Shown here: piece after piece, positions 36,428 to 50,800 of the stretch
How positions within the stretch are numbered: the first letter of the stretch is position 1
How the letters are laid out: each line of letters starts with the position of its first letter
Source: Sympetrum striolatum
Lineage: Eukaryota; Arthropoda; Insecta; Odonata; Libellulidae
DNA length: 64,000 bases
Assembly: GCA_947579665.1 (NCBI GenBank)
Contig: OX388348.1
Coordinates: 4,650,001-4,714,000, forward strand
Direction: 5' to 3'
The notes under the pieces: generated by a model
Database searches by the model: none
What the model saw: the letters and a program-made list of their open reading frames with translations, nothing else
What the model was told of the DNA's origin: nothing
Position numbers and translations under genes: made by a program

Positions 36428-39400
36428 TAATGGTCTCTTTTCTAACCTTTCAGGAATGGGGTGCTTATAAAAACATTATTGATAAAGGTCTACTGGTTTA
36501 CCTACCTTAAAATCTCCACCTGAACCTACCTGTGGAAGAGGAAAAAGGTAAAATGCATAGGAAAAGCAGTAAATTCTAAATTGCTTTGGCAACATAGGTC
36601 ATTCTTACCTATTGAACTTGACTCAATAACCATCACCTACTACCAAGCTGAAATGTGGTAGAAATTGATGAACCAGATACTACAGGTTAGTTTGGGAAGG
36701 TTCGTGCAGGCTCTCCTCTTGAATAATCTAAGGTAACTCTTTTATCATATAATAGATCCTCATTTCAATATAGGTTTAGCACTATGCATCCAAAATTGTA
36801 ATTTCCCTGTTTAATTGCTTTGTAATCATCTAATATAATCTGCTGCTATTACTGGAATTTAAATTAGCATTTATAATTATAATAAATATATATTGTGTTT
36901 GCCCTTTTATTCATATAGAGAATATGCACTGAATGTTCCACAAATAATAACAGATGCTCCAGAGTGCTGCAGCTTGGGAGTAAAGTGGAGAATGGTGGAA
37001 ATGGACCACTATAGTCTACAGTATGGGACAGTTGCTTAAGAGAGACACCAAGTTGCGGAGACATTCATTGGAAGAATGTACGAGGCCTCTTGACGGCTCC
37101 TGTTTTGGGCGAGGGAAGTATAACGGCAGCCACTGAGTGCTTTAAGGGTGGCTGGAGAGTAAGATATTATTACATATATTGTTTTCAAGTCATTGTTTTT
37201 AAATGCGTCCCCAAGTTTTCTAATACAATGCAAGACCTAATTATTTCTTTGATCGAGTTTCAATAGGGTTTTATCATGTCAATTTATGTTTTTAATCGGT
37301 TATGATAAGTTAATTGGGTTTCAAGTATGATACACTGGATTTAGATGGTATGATAGGAAAAATCAGGAATTTTTTCCATATGCTCTTGCTCCAGTTTGCC
37401 TCTGTTGAATTGTTGTGGTTTTCCGTTCGTTCTGTTGAAGTACTGTTAAATCCTCTCCTTTCAAAATATCTCTGCTCCGGCTTTTCCTTTCAAATTGCTC
37501 TATGCTAGATTTGGGGATACATGATCATAATATTCTGTGGAGTTTGTAATTTTTTATATATATTTCATGCCTTATTTGAGTAATAATATATATTTAGATA
37601 TAATATTGCAATTACAGTCAAAATGTTCTGTTATACAGGTTGCAATACGACTTCGTCAATTTGCTTGAGTCAGCCAATGTCTGCCATCTTAACTAGCAGA
37701 TTTTATTAAAGTTATAGGAATATTTCCAAAATGAGATCATGGACTAAGTTTGTGGGATGTATTTCTGGAAATCTGATTTATTTCAATGATCATCCTTATG
37801 GTTACTTTACATTTAAGCTGTCTTTTGGTTTGCCTTGTTGGATTTCTTTTTCTTAAATTCAATGAAATAATGGAAGTGTAAAATGGCATTGGTTTGGTCT
37901 GTAATCTAAATTGTTTAGACTCTTTGAATAGCGGTAGAAGATTTTACACTTTTGTTATTGCTAACGTATAATATACAATGTATTTTAGGGTCCATTCCTT
38001 CATACTATTTGGATTTTTACCTTCTCCATATTCATAGTACATAGAAAGTATTGTTTTCATGAAAAAATTTGACTTCGAGATTTCAACGGAAATACATGTT
38101 TTGGGGTCCCTAGAATAAGTTCTGACCATTTTTGGAAAGAAGTTTGCGTGTATGTGTGTGTGTGTGCTTGTGGGCACTCTAACGTGATAACTATTACCCC
38201 TATAAGTATCAAACTTCACATATATACTCTGGTGTGCTGACAGAGTTGATTATTTTTTTGAGCAAATGGTATAACCGGAAGTTGAGCTTTTTTTATTCTT
38301 GGAAGCAAATGTCCGTTTTTGTGAAATTTCTCAAAAAATAATATATTTAGGTATATACGATTGTTTGTAAAAGTTTTAGAACATGTAATTTTCTATAACT
38401 GCTGTATTGATCATATTTTTTATCGCTGATTGCTAAGGAGTTATTCCGGAAACACTGATAACCCGGAAGTAGCTGATTATGTACTTTGTGGGTGCTCTGG
38501 GTAAAAGGCAATTTTAATCGTTTTTCATCGAACATGTCCCGAAGAACATTACTTATAATGTTTGTGCGTAAAAGATATTATGAAATAAATTAATCACTTA
38601 TCTTCCAAGTTTAGTATAATATAGTATTCGAAAATACTGTTGTAAATTAATATTGACATCTTATACATGAAGAAAGTCATGTGCTGGCCACATCAGATTT
38701 TTTTGTGATGCATTGGAGCTACTTCTTACGTATCCAATAATATTGTTTTGATGAAATGTAGGTGTTTTCCTTGCTCTTGTTTTGATTGCTACTAGTATTG
38801 TTTTTGATAGGGGCAGAATTTCATCACATTTGAACAATGGTTTCCTTTTCATGGTTATGTTTTACCCGTGTATTGGTCTGGATATTTTAATGTTCCAATG
38901 TAGGTTTTTGAAATTATAAAATACGTATAGAATATATGCAATAACAAATATAAATAAATACTTTATGATATCTATTTCGGTATATGATTGTCATATTATA
39001 GGTTACCATAAAATACTTGCATATTGTTACACAGAAAGTTAATGATTTACAATATTAATTATGTATTTTTACTGAGAAATGGTTGATACTTAAGATGTAA
39101 TGTGTTCAATTTTTCTGACAAATCCTTACTGAAGGGAAATTATGAGACCAAATTTTTAAAATTTACATTAGTAAGTGATTAATATTATTCTTTTTCAGTT
39201 GCGTAATTGCTATTCTTTATTGGCAATGTATCCATTTCCAATAGAACTTCTTATGGGAATATAATAGGCTCATAGAAATTCATTGAAATATATTATTTGT
39301 GTATCCAGTCCTTCGGAGCATAGAGTATGCGTAGCTAGTTTGGTTTGAGTACATTAAATTTTTTACACAAGCTCCACACTGCTTTGAGCACAAGGTTATG

Positions 39401-42119
39401 GGTCGACGATTTAGTAGTAGTTTTTGCACATGCCATTTTGGCAACTTTGCGTGCAAGGGCAAGTGTGGTCTTGTCCGAATGTGCATCATCGTCCACTTCC
39501 ATGGCCTCATTGAGTCACTGGTAACACAGAGTGGTGTATCAAACATGACTTTAGGATGATTACCAATTAAAGTTATATATATATAATGGGCAATTTTAAT
39601 CGTTTTCATCGAACATGTGCCGAAAAACATTACTTATAATGTTTGTGACGTAAAAGATATTATGAAATAAACTAATCACTTATCTTCCAAGTTTAGTTTT
39701 AACATAGTATTCAAAAATACTGTTGTAAATTAATATTGACATCTTATACATGAAGAAAGTCATGTGCTGGCCACATCAGATTTTTTTGTGATGCATTGGA
39801 GCTACTTCTTACGTATCCAATAATATCGTTTTGATGAAATGTAGGTGTTTTCCTTGCTCTTGTTTTGATTGCTACTAGTGTTGTTTTTGATAGGGGCAGA
39901 ATTTCATCGCATTTGAACAATGGTTTCCTTTTCATGGTTATGTTTTACCCACGTATTGGTATGGATAATTTAATGTTCCAATATAGATTGTTAAAATTAT
40001 AAAATACGTATAGAATATATGCAATAACAAATATAAATAAATTCTTTATGATATCACTTTCATAATATGTTTGTTTATAGGTTACCATAATATACTTGCA
40101 TATTGTCACACAGAACTATTAATTTTTACAATATTAATTATGTATTTTTACTGAAAATGGGTTGATACATAGGATGTATTGTGTTCTATTTTTCTGAAAA
40201 ACTATTTCTTAAGGAAAATTATGAGGCCTAATTTTAAAAATTTACTCTAGTTATTGATTAATATTATTCTTTTTCAGTAGCGTAAGTGCTATTCTTTATT
40301 GGCAATATATCCATTTCCAATAGAACTTCCTATGGGAACATAATAAGTTCATAGAAATTCATTGAAATATATTCTTTGTCTATCCAGTCCTTCGGTGTAT
40401 AGAGTATGCCTAGCTAGTTTGGTTTGAGTATATTATATTTTTAACACTAGCTCCGTATTGCTTTGGGCGCATGGTTATGGGTCGACGATTTAGAAGTAGT
40501 TTTTCCCCAGGTCATTTTGGGAACTTTGTGTGCAAGGGCATGTGTGGTCTCGTCCGACTGTGCATCATCGTCCACTGCCATGGCCTCATTGAGGCACTGG
40601 TAGCACAAAGTGGTGTATTGAAATTACTTTATGATGATTACGAATTAAAGTTATATCTGTTTATCCATGTCCTACCTATTACATTTAGATGTTTATCCAA
40701 TTATACCTAATTATACATTCACTGACTTATTCATTCATAGGGGATTAAAATTGTAACCATATTTCATAAGTGTCTAAGACTTGAAATTTTTTCAACGTAC
40801 TGGCCATAACATTTAACCACCAAGAAAAAACGATATTTAGCTTCAATGTCATGTGTTTGATGCTGACTACTATGGAAAAGCAAAGGATATCAGTCACTAA
40901 TGATCCTTAAGGTAAGAAAATTTATATATAGTAAATTAACGTGTGATAACTAAACTAAACTAGCTATATGCTAAAACTTAATCGAAAGTTTGAAAATTAT
41001 AATAAATAATTGAGTGCATTTGAAGCTATATTCGCCGCAGAGATACAATAACCATAGACGAAATTAGAAAGAGATGGTCAACAAAGGCAAAATACTACTT
41101 TGAGCACGCAGATGAAGATCATAAGTCAGCATTAGTTGAGGTCAACTTAATGTGGGACTAAGCAATGCAGTACCTATGTTCACTGCACCCCAGCAGCTGT
41201 GGACAAAAAATTAGAAATCTTTGGATGTTGTTCGATAGGCACACGGAAAACTGACTACTTCTTAAATATATGAACAGGACCTTATAGGTAATGAATCAAA
41301 AGAGGGTTACAAATTTTAGTGTAAATATGTTTAAGTCTAGGATACTTTGGAAATATCTAAATAAAATTGGACAAAATAATTCAATTATTTTAAGGCCATA
41401 ATTAACAACTATTGTTTTATAGGTACCCATATCGAGAGGTCGTCTGGTAACTTCAAAAGAGAGCTACCCTAGCAGAATAAAATTCTCACTATGGAGTGGT
41501 GTGATGCCATCCCCAAGTCGAGAGATTCTGCCCATCGAGTGGGTCTGGGAACCACGGGGTAGCTCTCAAATGTAAGTTACCATTTTCAGAATACAGTTCT
41601 CTTCAGGGGAGGTGTAATGCCTCTCCTGTTTGAGAGGTTCTGCCCATGGAAAGAGGGTCTGCGTACCTCATGGTATCACTCAATAGAAAGCTACCTTTGG
41701 CAAAATAATATTCTCATCGACGATCAGGATTCCGATTGAGATGTTTTGCCCTTCAAGACTTTCTGGTAGCTATCAAAAGAGAGATACCATTTGCAGATAC
41801 AATTCTCGTCACCGAGAGGCATTTTGCCTCTCTTGATAGAGAAGTTCTGCCCATTATGGGACTAAAACTTGAAGATTTCATGTAGAGGGTCTGATCTGAC
41901 CTCTCATGTTGAAAGAGACGTGTAATAATCGATGCGCTTTGAGGAAGGCATCTTATTTGAGATTATCGTTGGATGGAGTGATTGCAATGCATTCCCAATT
42001 GGTGATGGCAAAATAAGGTATGTTTTTCTTAAGATTTTAGAATATACTTTTTAAGTATTGGTATCTGATTATCATTAGAAAATAATAATTTTTATGATTA
42101 AAATCTTTTAATTGAATAT
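36428..42119 (+). repeat. Array unit 7 (type A of the higher-order dimer)
   Basis: A complete 5,692-bp unit with the same four diagnostic variants as unit 5 (A at 1776, 1843, 2077 and 4951 equivalents) and the deletion near 3176. Confidence 0.95.
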
Positions 42120-45100
42120 TAATGGTCTCTTTTCTAACCTTTCAGGAATGGGGTGCTTATAAAAACATTATTGATAAAGGTCTACTGGTTTACCTACCTT
42201 AAAATCTCCACCTGAACCTACCTGTGGAAGAGGAAAAAGGTAAAATGCATAGGAAAAGCAGTAAATTCTAAATTGCTTTGGCAACATAGGTCATTCTTAC
42301 CTATTGAACTTGACTCAATAACCATCACCTACTACCAAGCTGAAATGTGGTAGAAATTGATGAACCAGATACTACAGGTTAGTTTGGGAAGGTTCGTGCA
42401 GGCTCTCCTCTTGAATAATCTAAGGTAACTCTTTTATCATATAATAGATCCTCATTTCAATATAGGTTTAGCACTATGCATCCAAAATTGTAATTTCCCT
42501 GTTTAATTGCTTTGTAATCATCTAATATAATCTGCTGCTATTACTGGAATTTAAATTAGCATTTATAATTATAATAAATATATATTGTGTTTGCCCTTTT
42601 ATTCATATAGAGAATATGCACTGAATGTTCCACAAATAATAACAGATGCTCCAGAGTGCTGCAGCTTGGGAGTAAAGTGGAGAATGGTGGAAATGGACCA
42701 CTATAGTCTACAGTATGGGACAGTTGCTTAAGAGAGACACCAAGTTGCGGAGACATTCATTGGAAGAATGTACGAGGCCTCTTGACGGCTCCTGTTTTGG
42801 GCGAGGGAAGTATAACGGCAGCCACTGAGTGCTTTAAGGGTGGCTGGAGAGTAAGATATTATTACATATATTGTTTTCAAGTCATTGTTTTTAAATGCGT
42901 CCCCAAGTTTTCTAATACAATGCAAGACCTAATTATTTCTTTGATCGAGTTTCAATAGGGTTTTATCATGTCAATTTATGTTTTTAATCGGTTATGATAA
43001 GTTAATTGGGTTTCAAGTATGATACACTGGATTTAGATGGTATGATAGGAAAAATCAGGAATTTTTTCCATATGCTCTTGCTCCAGTTTGCCTCTGTTGA
43101 ATTGTTGTGGTTTTCCGTTCGTTCTGTTGAAGTACTGTTAAATCCTCTCCTTTCAAAATATCTCTGCTCCGGCTTTTCCTTTCAAATTGCTCTATGCTAG
43201 ATTTGGGGATACATGATCATAATATTCTGTGGAGTTTGTAATTTTTTATATATATTTCATGCCTTATTTGAGTAATAATATATATTTAGATATAATATTG
43301 CAATTACAGTCAAAATGTTCTGTTATACAGGTTGCAATACGACTTCGTCAATTTGCTTGAGTCAGCCAATGTCTGCCATCTTAACTAGCAGATTTTATTA
43401 AAGTTATAGGAATATTTCCAAAATGAGATCATGGACTAAGTTTGTGGGATGTATTTCTGGAAATCTGATTTATTTCAATGATCATCCTTATGGTTACTTT
43501 ACATTTAAGCTGTCTTTTGGTTTGCCTTGTTGGATTTCTTTTTCTTAAATTCAATGAAATAATGGAAGTGTAAAATGGCATTGGTTTGGTCTGTAATCTA
43601 AATTGTTTAGACTCTTTGAATAGCGGTAGAAGATTTTACACTTTTGTTATTGCTAACGTATAATATACAATGTATTTTAGGGTCCATTCCTTCATACTAT
43701 TTGGATTTTTACCTTCTCCATATTCATAGTACATAGAAAGTATTGTTTTCATGAAAAAATTTGACTTCGAGATTTCAACGGAAATACATGTTTTGGGGTC
43801 CCTAGAATAAGTTCTGACCATTTTTGGAAAGAAGTTTGCGTGTATGTGTGTGTGTGTGCTTGTGGGCACTCTAACGTGATAACTATTACCCCTATTAGTA
43901 TCAAACTTCACATATATACTCTGGTGTGCTGACAGAGTTGATTATTTTTTTGAGCAAATGGTTTAACCGGAAGTTGAGCTTTTTTTATTCTTGGAAGCAA
44001 ATGTCCGTTTTTGTGAAATTTCTCAAAAAATAATATATTTAGGTATATACGATTGTTTGTAAAAGTTTTAGAACATGTAATTTTCTATAACTGCTGTATT
44101 GATCATATTTTTTATCGCTGATTGCTAAGGAGTTATTCCGGAAACACTGATAACCCGGAAGTAGCTGATTATGTACTTTGTGGGTGCTCTGGGTAAGAGG
44201 CAATTTTAATCGTTTTTCATCGAACATGTCCCGAAGAACATTACTTATAATGTTTGTGCGTAAAAGATATTATGAAATAAATTAATCACTTATCTTCCAA
44301 GTTTAGTATAATATAGTATTCGAAAATACTGTTGTAAATTAATATTGACATCTTATACATGAAGAAAGTCATGTGCTGGCCACATCAGATTTTTTTGTGA
44401 TGCATTGGAGCTACTTCTTACGTATCCAATAATATTGTTTTGATGAAATGTAGGTGTTTTCCTTGCTCTTGTTTTGATTGCTACTAGTATTGTTTTTGAT
44501 AGGGGCAGAATTTCATCACATTTGAACAATGGTTTCCTTTTCATGGTTATGTTTTACCCGTGTATTGGTCTGGATATTTTAATGTTCCAATGTAGGTTTT
44601 TGAAATTATAAAATACGTATAGAATATATGCAATAACAAATATAAATAAATACTTTATGATATCTATTTCGGTATATGATTGTCATATTATAGGTTACCA
44701 TAAAATACTTGCATATTGTTACACAGAAAGTTAATGATTTACAATATTAATTATGTATTTTTACTGAGAAATGGTTGATACTTAAGATGTAATGTGTTCA
44801 ATTTTTCTGACAAATCCTTACTGAAGGGAAATTATGAGACCAAATTTTTAAAATTTACATTAGTAAGTGATTAATATTATTCTTTTTCAGTTGCGTAATT
44901 GCTATTCTTTATTGGCAATGTATCCATTTCCAATAGAACTTCTTATGGGAATATAATAGGCTCATAGAAATTCATTGAAATATATTATTTGTGTATCCAG
45001 TCCTTCGGAGCATAGAGTATGCGTAGCTAGTTTGGTTTGAGTACATTAAATTTTTTACACAAGCTCCACACTGCTTTGAGCACAAGGTTATGGGTCGACG

Positions 45101-47811
45101 ATTTAGTAGTAGTTTTTGCACATGCCATTTTGGCAACTTTGCGTGCAAGGGCAAGTGTGGTCTTGTCCGAATGTGCATCATCGTCCACTTCCATGGCCTC
45201 ATTGAGTCACTGGTAACACAGAGTGGTGTATCAAACATGACTTTAGGATGATTACCAATTAAAGTTATATATATATAATGGGCAATTTTAATCGTTTTCA
45301 TCGAACATGTGCCGAAAAACATTACTTATAATGTTTGTGACGTAAAAGATATTATGAAATAAACTAATCACTTATCTTCCAAGTTTAGTTTTAACATAGT
45401 ATTCAAAAATACTGTTGTAAATTAATATTGACATCTTATACATGAAGAAAGTCATGTGCTGGCCACATCAGATTTTTTTGTGATGCATTGGAGCTACTTC
45501 TTACGTATCCAATAATATCGTTTTGATGAAATGTAGGTGTTTTCCTTGCTCTTGTTTTGATTGCTACTAGTGTTGTTTTTGATAGGGGCAGAATTTCATC
45601 GCATTTGAACAATGGTTTCCTTTTCATGGTTATGTTTTACCCACGTATTGGTATGGATAATTTAATGTTCCAATATAGATTGTTAAAATTATAAAATACG
45701 TATAGAATATATGCAATAACAAATATAAATAAATTCTTTATGATATCACTTTCATAATATGTTTGTTTATAGGTTACCATAATATACTTGCATATTGTCA
45801 CACAGAACTATTAATTTTTACAATATTAATTATGTATTTTTACTGAAAATGGGTTGATACATAGGATGTATTGTGTTCTATTTTTCTGAAAAACTATTTC
45901 TTAAGGAAAATTATGAGGCCTAATTTTAAAAATTTACTCTAGTTATTGATTAATATTATTCTTTTTCAGTAGCGTAAGTGCTATTCTTTATTGGCAATAT
46001 ATCCATTTCCAATAGAACTTCCTATGGGAACATAATAAGTTCATAGAAATTCATTGAAATATATTCTTTGTCTATCCAGTCCTTCGGTGTATAGAGTATG
46101 CCTAGCTAGTTTGGTTTGAGTATATTATATTTTTAACACTAGCTCCGTATTGCTTTGGGCGCATGGTTATGGGTCGACGATTTAGAAGTAGTTTTTCCCC
46201 AGGTCATTTTGGGAACTTTGTGTGCAAGGGCATGTGTGGTCTCGTCCGACTGTGCATCATCGTCCACTGCCATGGCCTCATTGAGGCACTGGTAGCACAA
46301 AGTGGTGTATTGAAATTACTTTATGATGATTACGAATTAAAGTTATATCTGTTTATCCATGTCCTACCTATTACATTTAGATGTTTATCCAATTATACCT
46401 AATTATACATTCACTGACTTATTCATTCATAGGGGATTAAAATTGTAACCATATTTCATAAGTGTCTAAGACTTGAAATTTTTTCAACGTACTGGCCATA
46501 ACATTTAACCACCAAGAAAAAACGATATTTAGCTTCAATGTCATGTGTTTGATGCTGACTACTATGGAAAAGCAAAGGATATCAGTCACTAATGATCCTT
46601 AAGGTAAGAAAATTTATATATAGTAAATTAACGTGTGATAACTAAACTAAACTAGCTATATGCTAAAACTTAATCGAAAGTTTGAAAATTATAATAAATA
46701 ATTGAGTGCATTTGAAGCTATATTCGCCGCAGAGATACAATAACCATAGACGAAATTAGAAAGAGATGGTCAACAAAGGCAAAATACTACTTTGAGCACG
46801 CAGATGAAGATCATAAGTCAGCATTAGTTGAGGTCAACTTAATGTGGGACTAAGCAATGCAGTACCTATGTTCACTGCACCCCAGCAGCTGTGGACAAAA
46901 AATTAGAAATCTTTGGATGTTGTTCGATAGGCACACGGAAAACTGACTACTTCTTAAATATATGAACAGGACCTTATAGGTAATGAATCAAAAGAGGGTT
47001 ACAAATTTTAGTGTAAATATGTTTAAGTCTAGGATACTTTGGAAATATCTAAATAAAATTGGACAAAATTATTCAATTATTTTAAGGCCATAATTAACAA
47101 CTATTGTTTTATAGGTACCCATATCGAGAGGTCGTCTGGTAACTTCAAAAGAGAGCTACCCTAGCAGAATAAAATTCTCACTATGGAGTGGTGTGATGCC
47201 ATCCCCAAGTCGAGAGATTCTGCCCATCGAGTGGGTCTGGGAACCACGGGGTAGCTCTCAAATGTAAGTTACCATTTTCAGAATACAGTTCTCTTCAGGG
47301 GAGGTGTAATGCCTCTCCTGTTTGAGAGGTTCTGCCCATGGAAAGAGGGTCTGCGTACCTCATGGTATCACTCAATAGAAAGCTACCTTTGGCAAAATAA
47401 TATTCTCATCGACGATCAGGATTCCGATTGAGATGTTTTGCCCTTCAAGACTTTCTGGTAGCTATCAAAAGAGAGATACCATTTGCAGATACAATTCTCG
47501 TCACCGAGAGGCATTTTGCCTCTCTTGATAGAGAAGTTCTGCCCATTATGGGACTAAAACTTGAAGATTTCATGTAGAGGGTCTGATCTGACCTCTCATG
47601 TTGAAAGAGACGTGTAATAATCGATGCGCTTTGAGGAAGGCATCTTATTTGAGATTATCGTTGGATGGAGTGATTGCAATGCATTCCCAATTGGTGATGG
47701 CAAAATAAGGTATGTTTTTCTTAAGATTTTAGAATATACTTTTTAAGTATTGGTATCTGATTATCATTAGAAAATAATAATTTTTATGATTAAAATCTTT
47801 TAATTGAATAT
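42120..47811 (+). repeat. Array unit 8 (type B of the higher-order dimer)
   Basis: A complete 5,692-bp unit matching unit 6 at the four diagnostic sites and carrying the deletion near 3176 shared by units 5-8. Confidence 0.95.
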
Positions 47812-50800
47812 TAATGGTCTCTTTTCTAACCTTTCAGGAATGGGGTGCTTATAAAAACATTATTGATAAAGGTCTACTGGTTTACCTACCTTAAAATCTC
47901 CACCTGAACCTACCTGTGGAAGAGGAAAAAGGTAAAATGCATAGGAAAAGCAGTAAATTCTAAATTGCTTTGGCAACATAGGTCATTCTTACCTATTGAA
48001 CTTGACTCAATAACCATCACCTACTACCAAGCTGAAATGTGGTAGAAATTGATGAACCAGATACTACAGGTTAGTTTGGGAAGGTTCGTGCAGGCTCTCC
48101 TCTTGAATAATCTAAGGTAACTCTTTTATCATATAATAGATCCTCATTTCAATATAGGTTTAGCACTATGCATCCAAAATTGTAATTTCCCTGTTTAATT
48201 GCTTTGTAATCATCTAATATAATCTGCTGCTATTACTGGAATTTAAATTAGCATTTATAATTATAATAAATATATATTGTGTTTGCCCTTTTATTCATAT
48301 AGAGAATATGCACTGAATGTTCCACAAATAATAACAGATGCTCCAGAGTGCTGCAGCTTGGGAGTAAAGTGGAGAATGGTGGAAATGGACCACTATAGTC
48401 TACAGTATGGGACAGTTGCTTAAGAGAGACACCAAGTTGCGGAGACATTCATTGGAAGAATGTACGAGGCCTCTTGACGGCTCCTGTTTTGGGCGAGGGA
48501 AGTATAACGGCAGCCACTGAGTGCTTTAAGGGTGGCTGGAGAGTAAGATATTATTACATATATTGTTTTCAAGTCATTGTTTTTAAATGCGTCCCCAAGT
48601 TTTCTAATACAATGCAAGACCTAATTATTTCTTTGATCGAGTTTCAATAGGGTTTTATCATGTCAATTTATGTTTTTAATCGGTTATGATAAGTTAATTG
48701 GGTTTCAAGTATGATACACTGGATTTAGATGGTATGATAGGAAAAATCAGGAATTTTTTCCATATGCTCTTGCTCCAGTTTGCCTCTGTTGAATTGTTGT
48801 GGTTTTCCGTTCGTTCTGTTGAAGTACTGTTAAATCCTCTCCTTTCAAAATATCTCTGCTCCGGCTTTTCCTTTCAAATTGCTCTATGCTAGATTTGGGG
48901 ATACATGATCATAATATTCTGTGGAGTTTGTAATTTTTTATATATATTTCATGCCTTATTTGAGTAATAATATATATTTAGATATAATATTGCAATTACA
49001 GTCAAAATGTTCTGTTATACAGGTTGCAATACGACTTCGTCAATTTGCTTGAGTCAGCCAATGTCTGCCATCTTAACTAGCAGATTTTATTAAAGTTATA
49101 GGAATATTTCCAAAATGAGATCATGGACTAAGTTTGTGGGATGTATTTCTGGAAATCTGATTTATTTCAATGATCATCCTTATGGTTACTTTACATTTAA
49201 GCTGTCTTTTGGTTTGCCTTGTTGGATTTCTTTTTCTTAAATTCAATGAAATAATGGAAGTGTAAAATGGCATTGGTTTGGTCTGTAATCTAAATTGTTT
49301 AGACTCTTTGAATAGCGGTAGAAGATTTTACACTTTTGTTATTGCTAACGTATAATATACAATGTATTTTAGGGTCCATTCCTTCATACTATTTGGATTT
49401 TTACCTTCTCCATATTCATAGTACATAGAAAGTATTGTTTTCATGAAAAAATTTGACTTCGAGATTTCAACGGAAATACATGTTTTGGGGTCCCTAGAAT
49501 AAGTTCTGACCATTTTTGGAAAGAAGTTTGCGTGTATGTGTGTGTGTGTGCTTGTGGGCACTCTAACGTGATAACTATTACCCCTATTAGTATCAAACTT
49601 CACATATATACTCTGGTGTGCTGACAGAGTTGATTATTTTTTTGAGCAAATGGTTTAACCGGAAGTTGAGCTTTTTTTATTCTTGGAAGCAAATGTCCGT
49701 TTTTGTGAAATTTCTCAAAAAATAATATATTTAGGTATATACGATTGTTTGTAAAAGTTTTAGAACATGTAATTTTCTATAACTGCTGTATTGATCATAT
49801 TTTTTATCGCTGATTGCTAAGGAGTTATTCCGGAAACACTGATAACCCGGAAGTAGCTGATTATGTACTTTGTGGGTGCTCTGGGTAAGAGGCAATTTTA
49901 ATCGTTTTTCATCGAACATGTCCCGAAGAACATTACTTATAATGTTTGTGCGTAAAAGATATTATGAAATAAATTAATCACTTATCTTCCAAGTTTAGTA
50001 TAATATAGTATTCGAAAATACTGTTGTAAATTAATATTGACATCTTATACATGAAGAAAGTCATGTGCTGGCCACATCAGATTTTTTTGTGATGCATTGG
50101 AGCTACTTCTTACGTATCCAATAATATTGTTTTGATGAAATGTAGGTGTTTTCCTTGCTCTTGTTTTGATTGCTACTAGTGTTGTTTTTGATAGGGGCAG
50201 AATTTCATCACATTTGAACAATGGTTTCCTTTTCATGGTTATGTTTTACCCGTGTATTGGTCTGGAATTTTAATGTTCCAATATAGGTTTTTAAAATTAT
50301 AAAATACGTATAGAATATATGCAATAACAAATATAAATAAATACTTTATGATATCTATTTCGGTATATGATTGTCATATTATAGGTTACCATAAAATACT
50401 TGCATATTGTTACACAGAAATTTAATGATTTACAATATTAATTATGTATTTTTACTGAGAAACGGTTGATACTTAAGATGTAATGTGTTCAATTTTTCTG
50501 ACAAATCCTTACTGAAGGGAAATTATGAGACCAAATTTTTAAAATTTACATTAGTAAGTGATTAATATTATTCTTTTTCAGTTGCGTAATTGCTATTCTT
50601 TATTGGCAATGTATCCATTTCCAATAGAACTTCTTATGGGAATATAATAGGCTCATAGAAATTCATTGAAATATATTATTTGTGTATCCAGTCCTTCGGA
50701 GCATAGAGTATGCGTAGCTAGTTTGGTTTGAGTACATTAAATTTTTTACACAAGCTCCACACTGCTTTGAGCACAAGGTTATGGGTCGACGATTTAGTAG

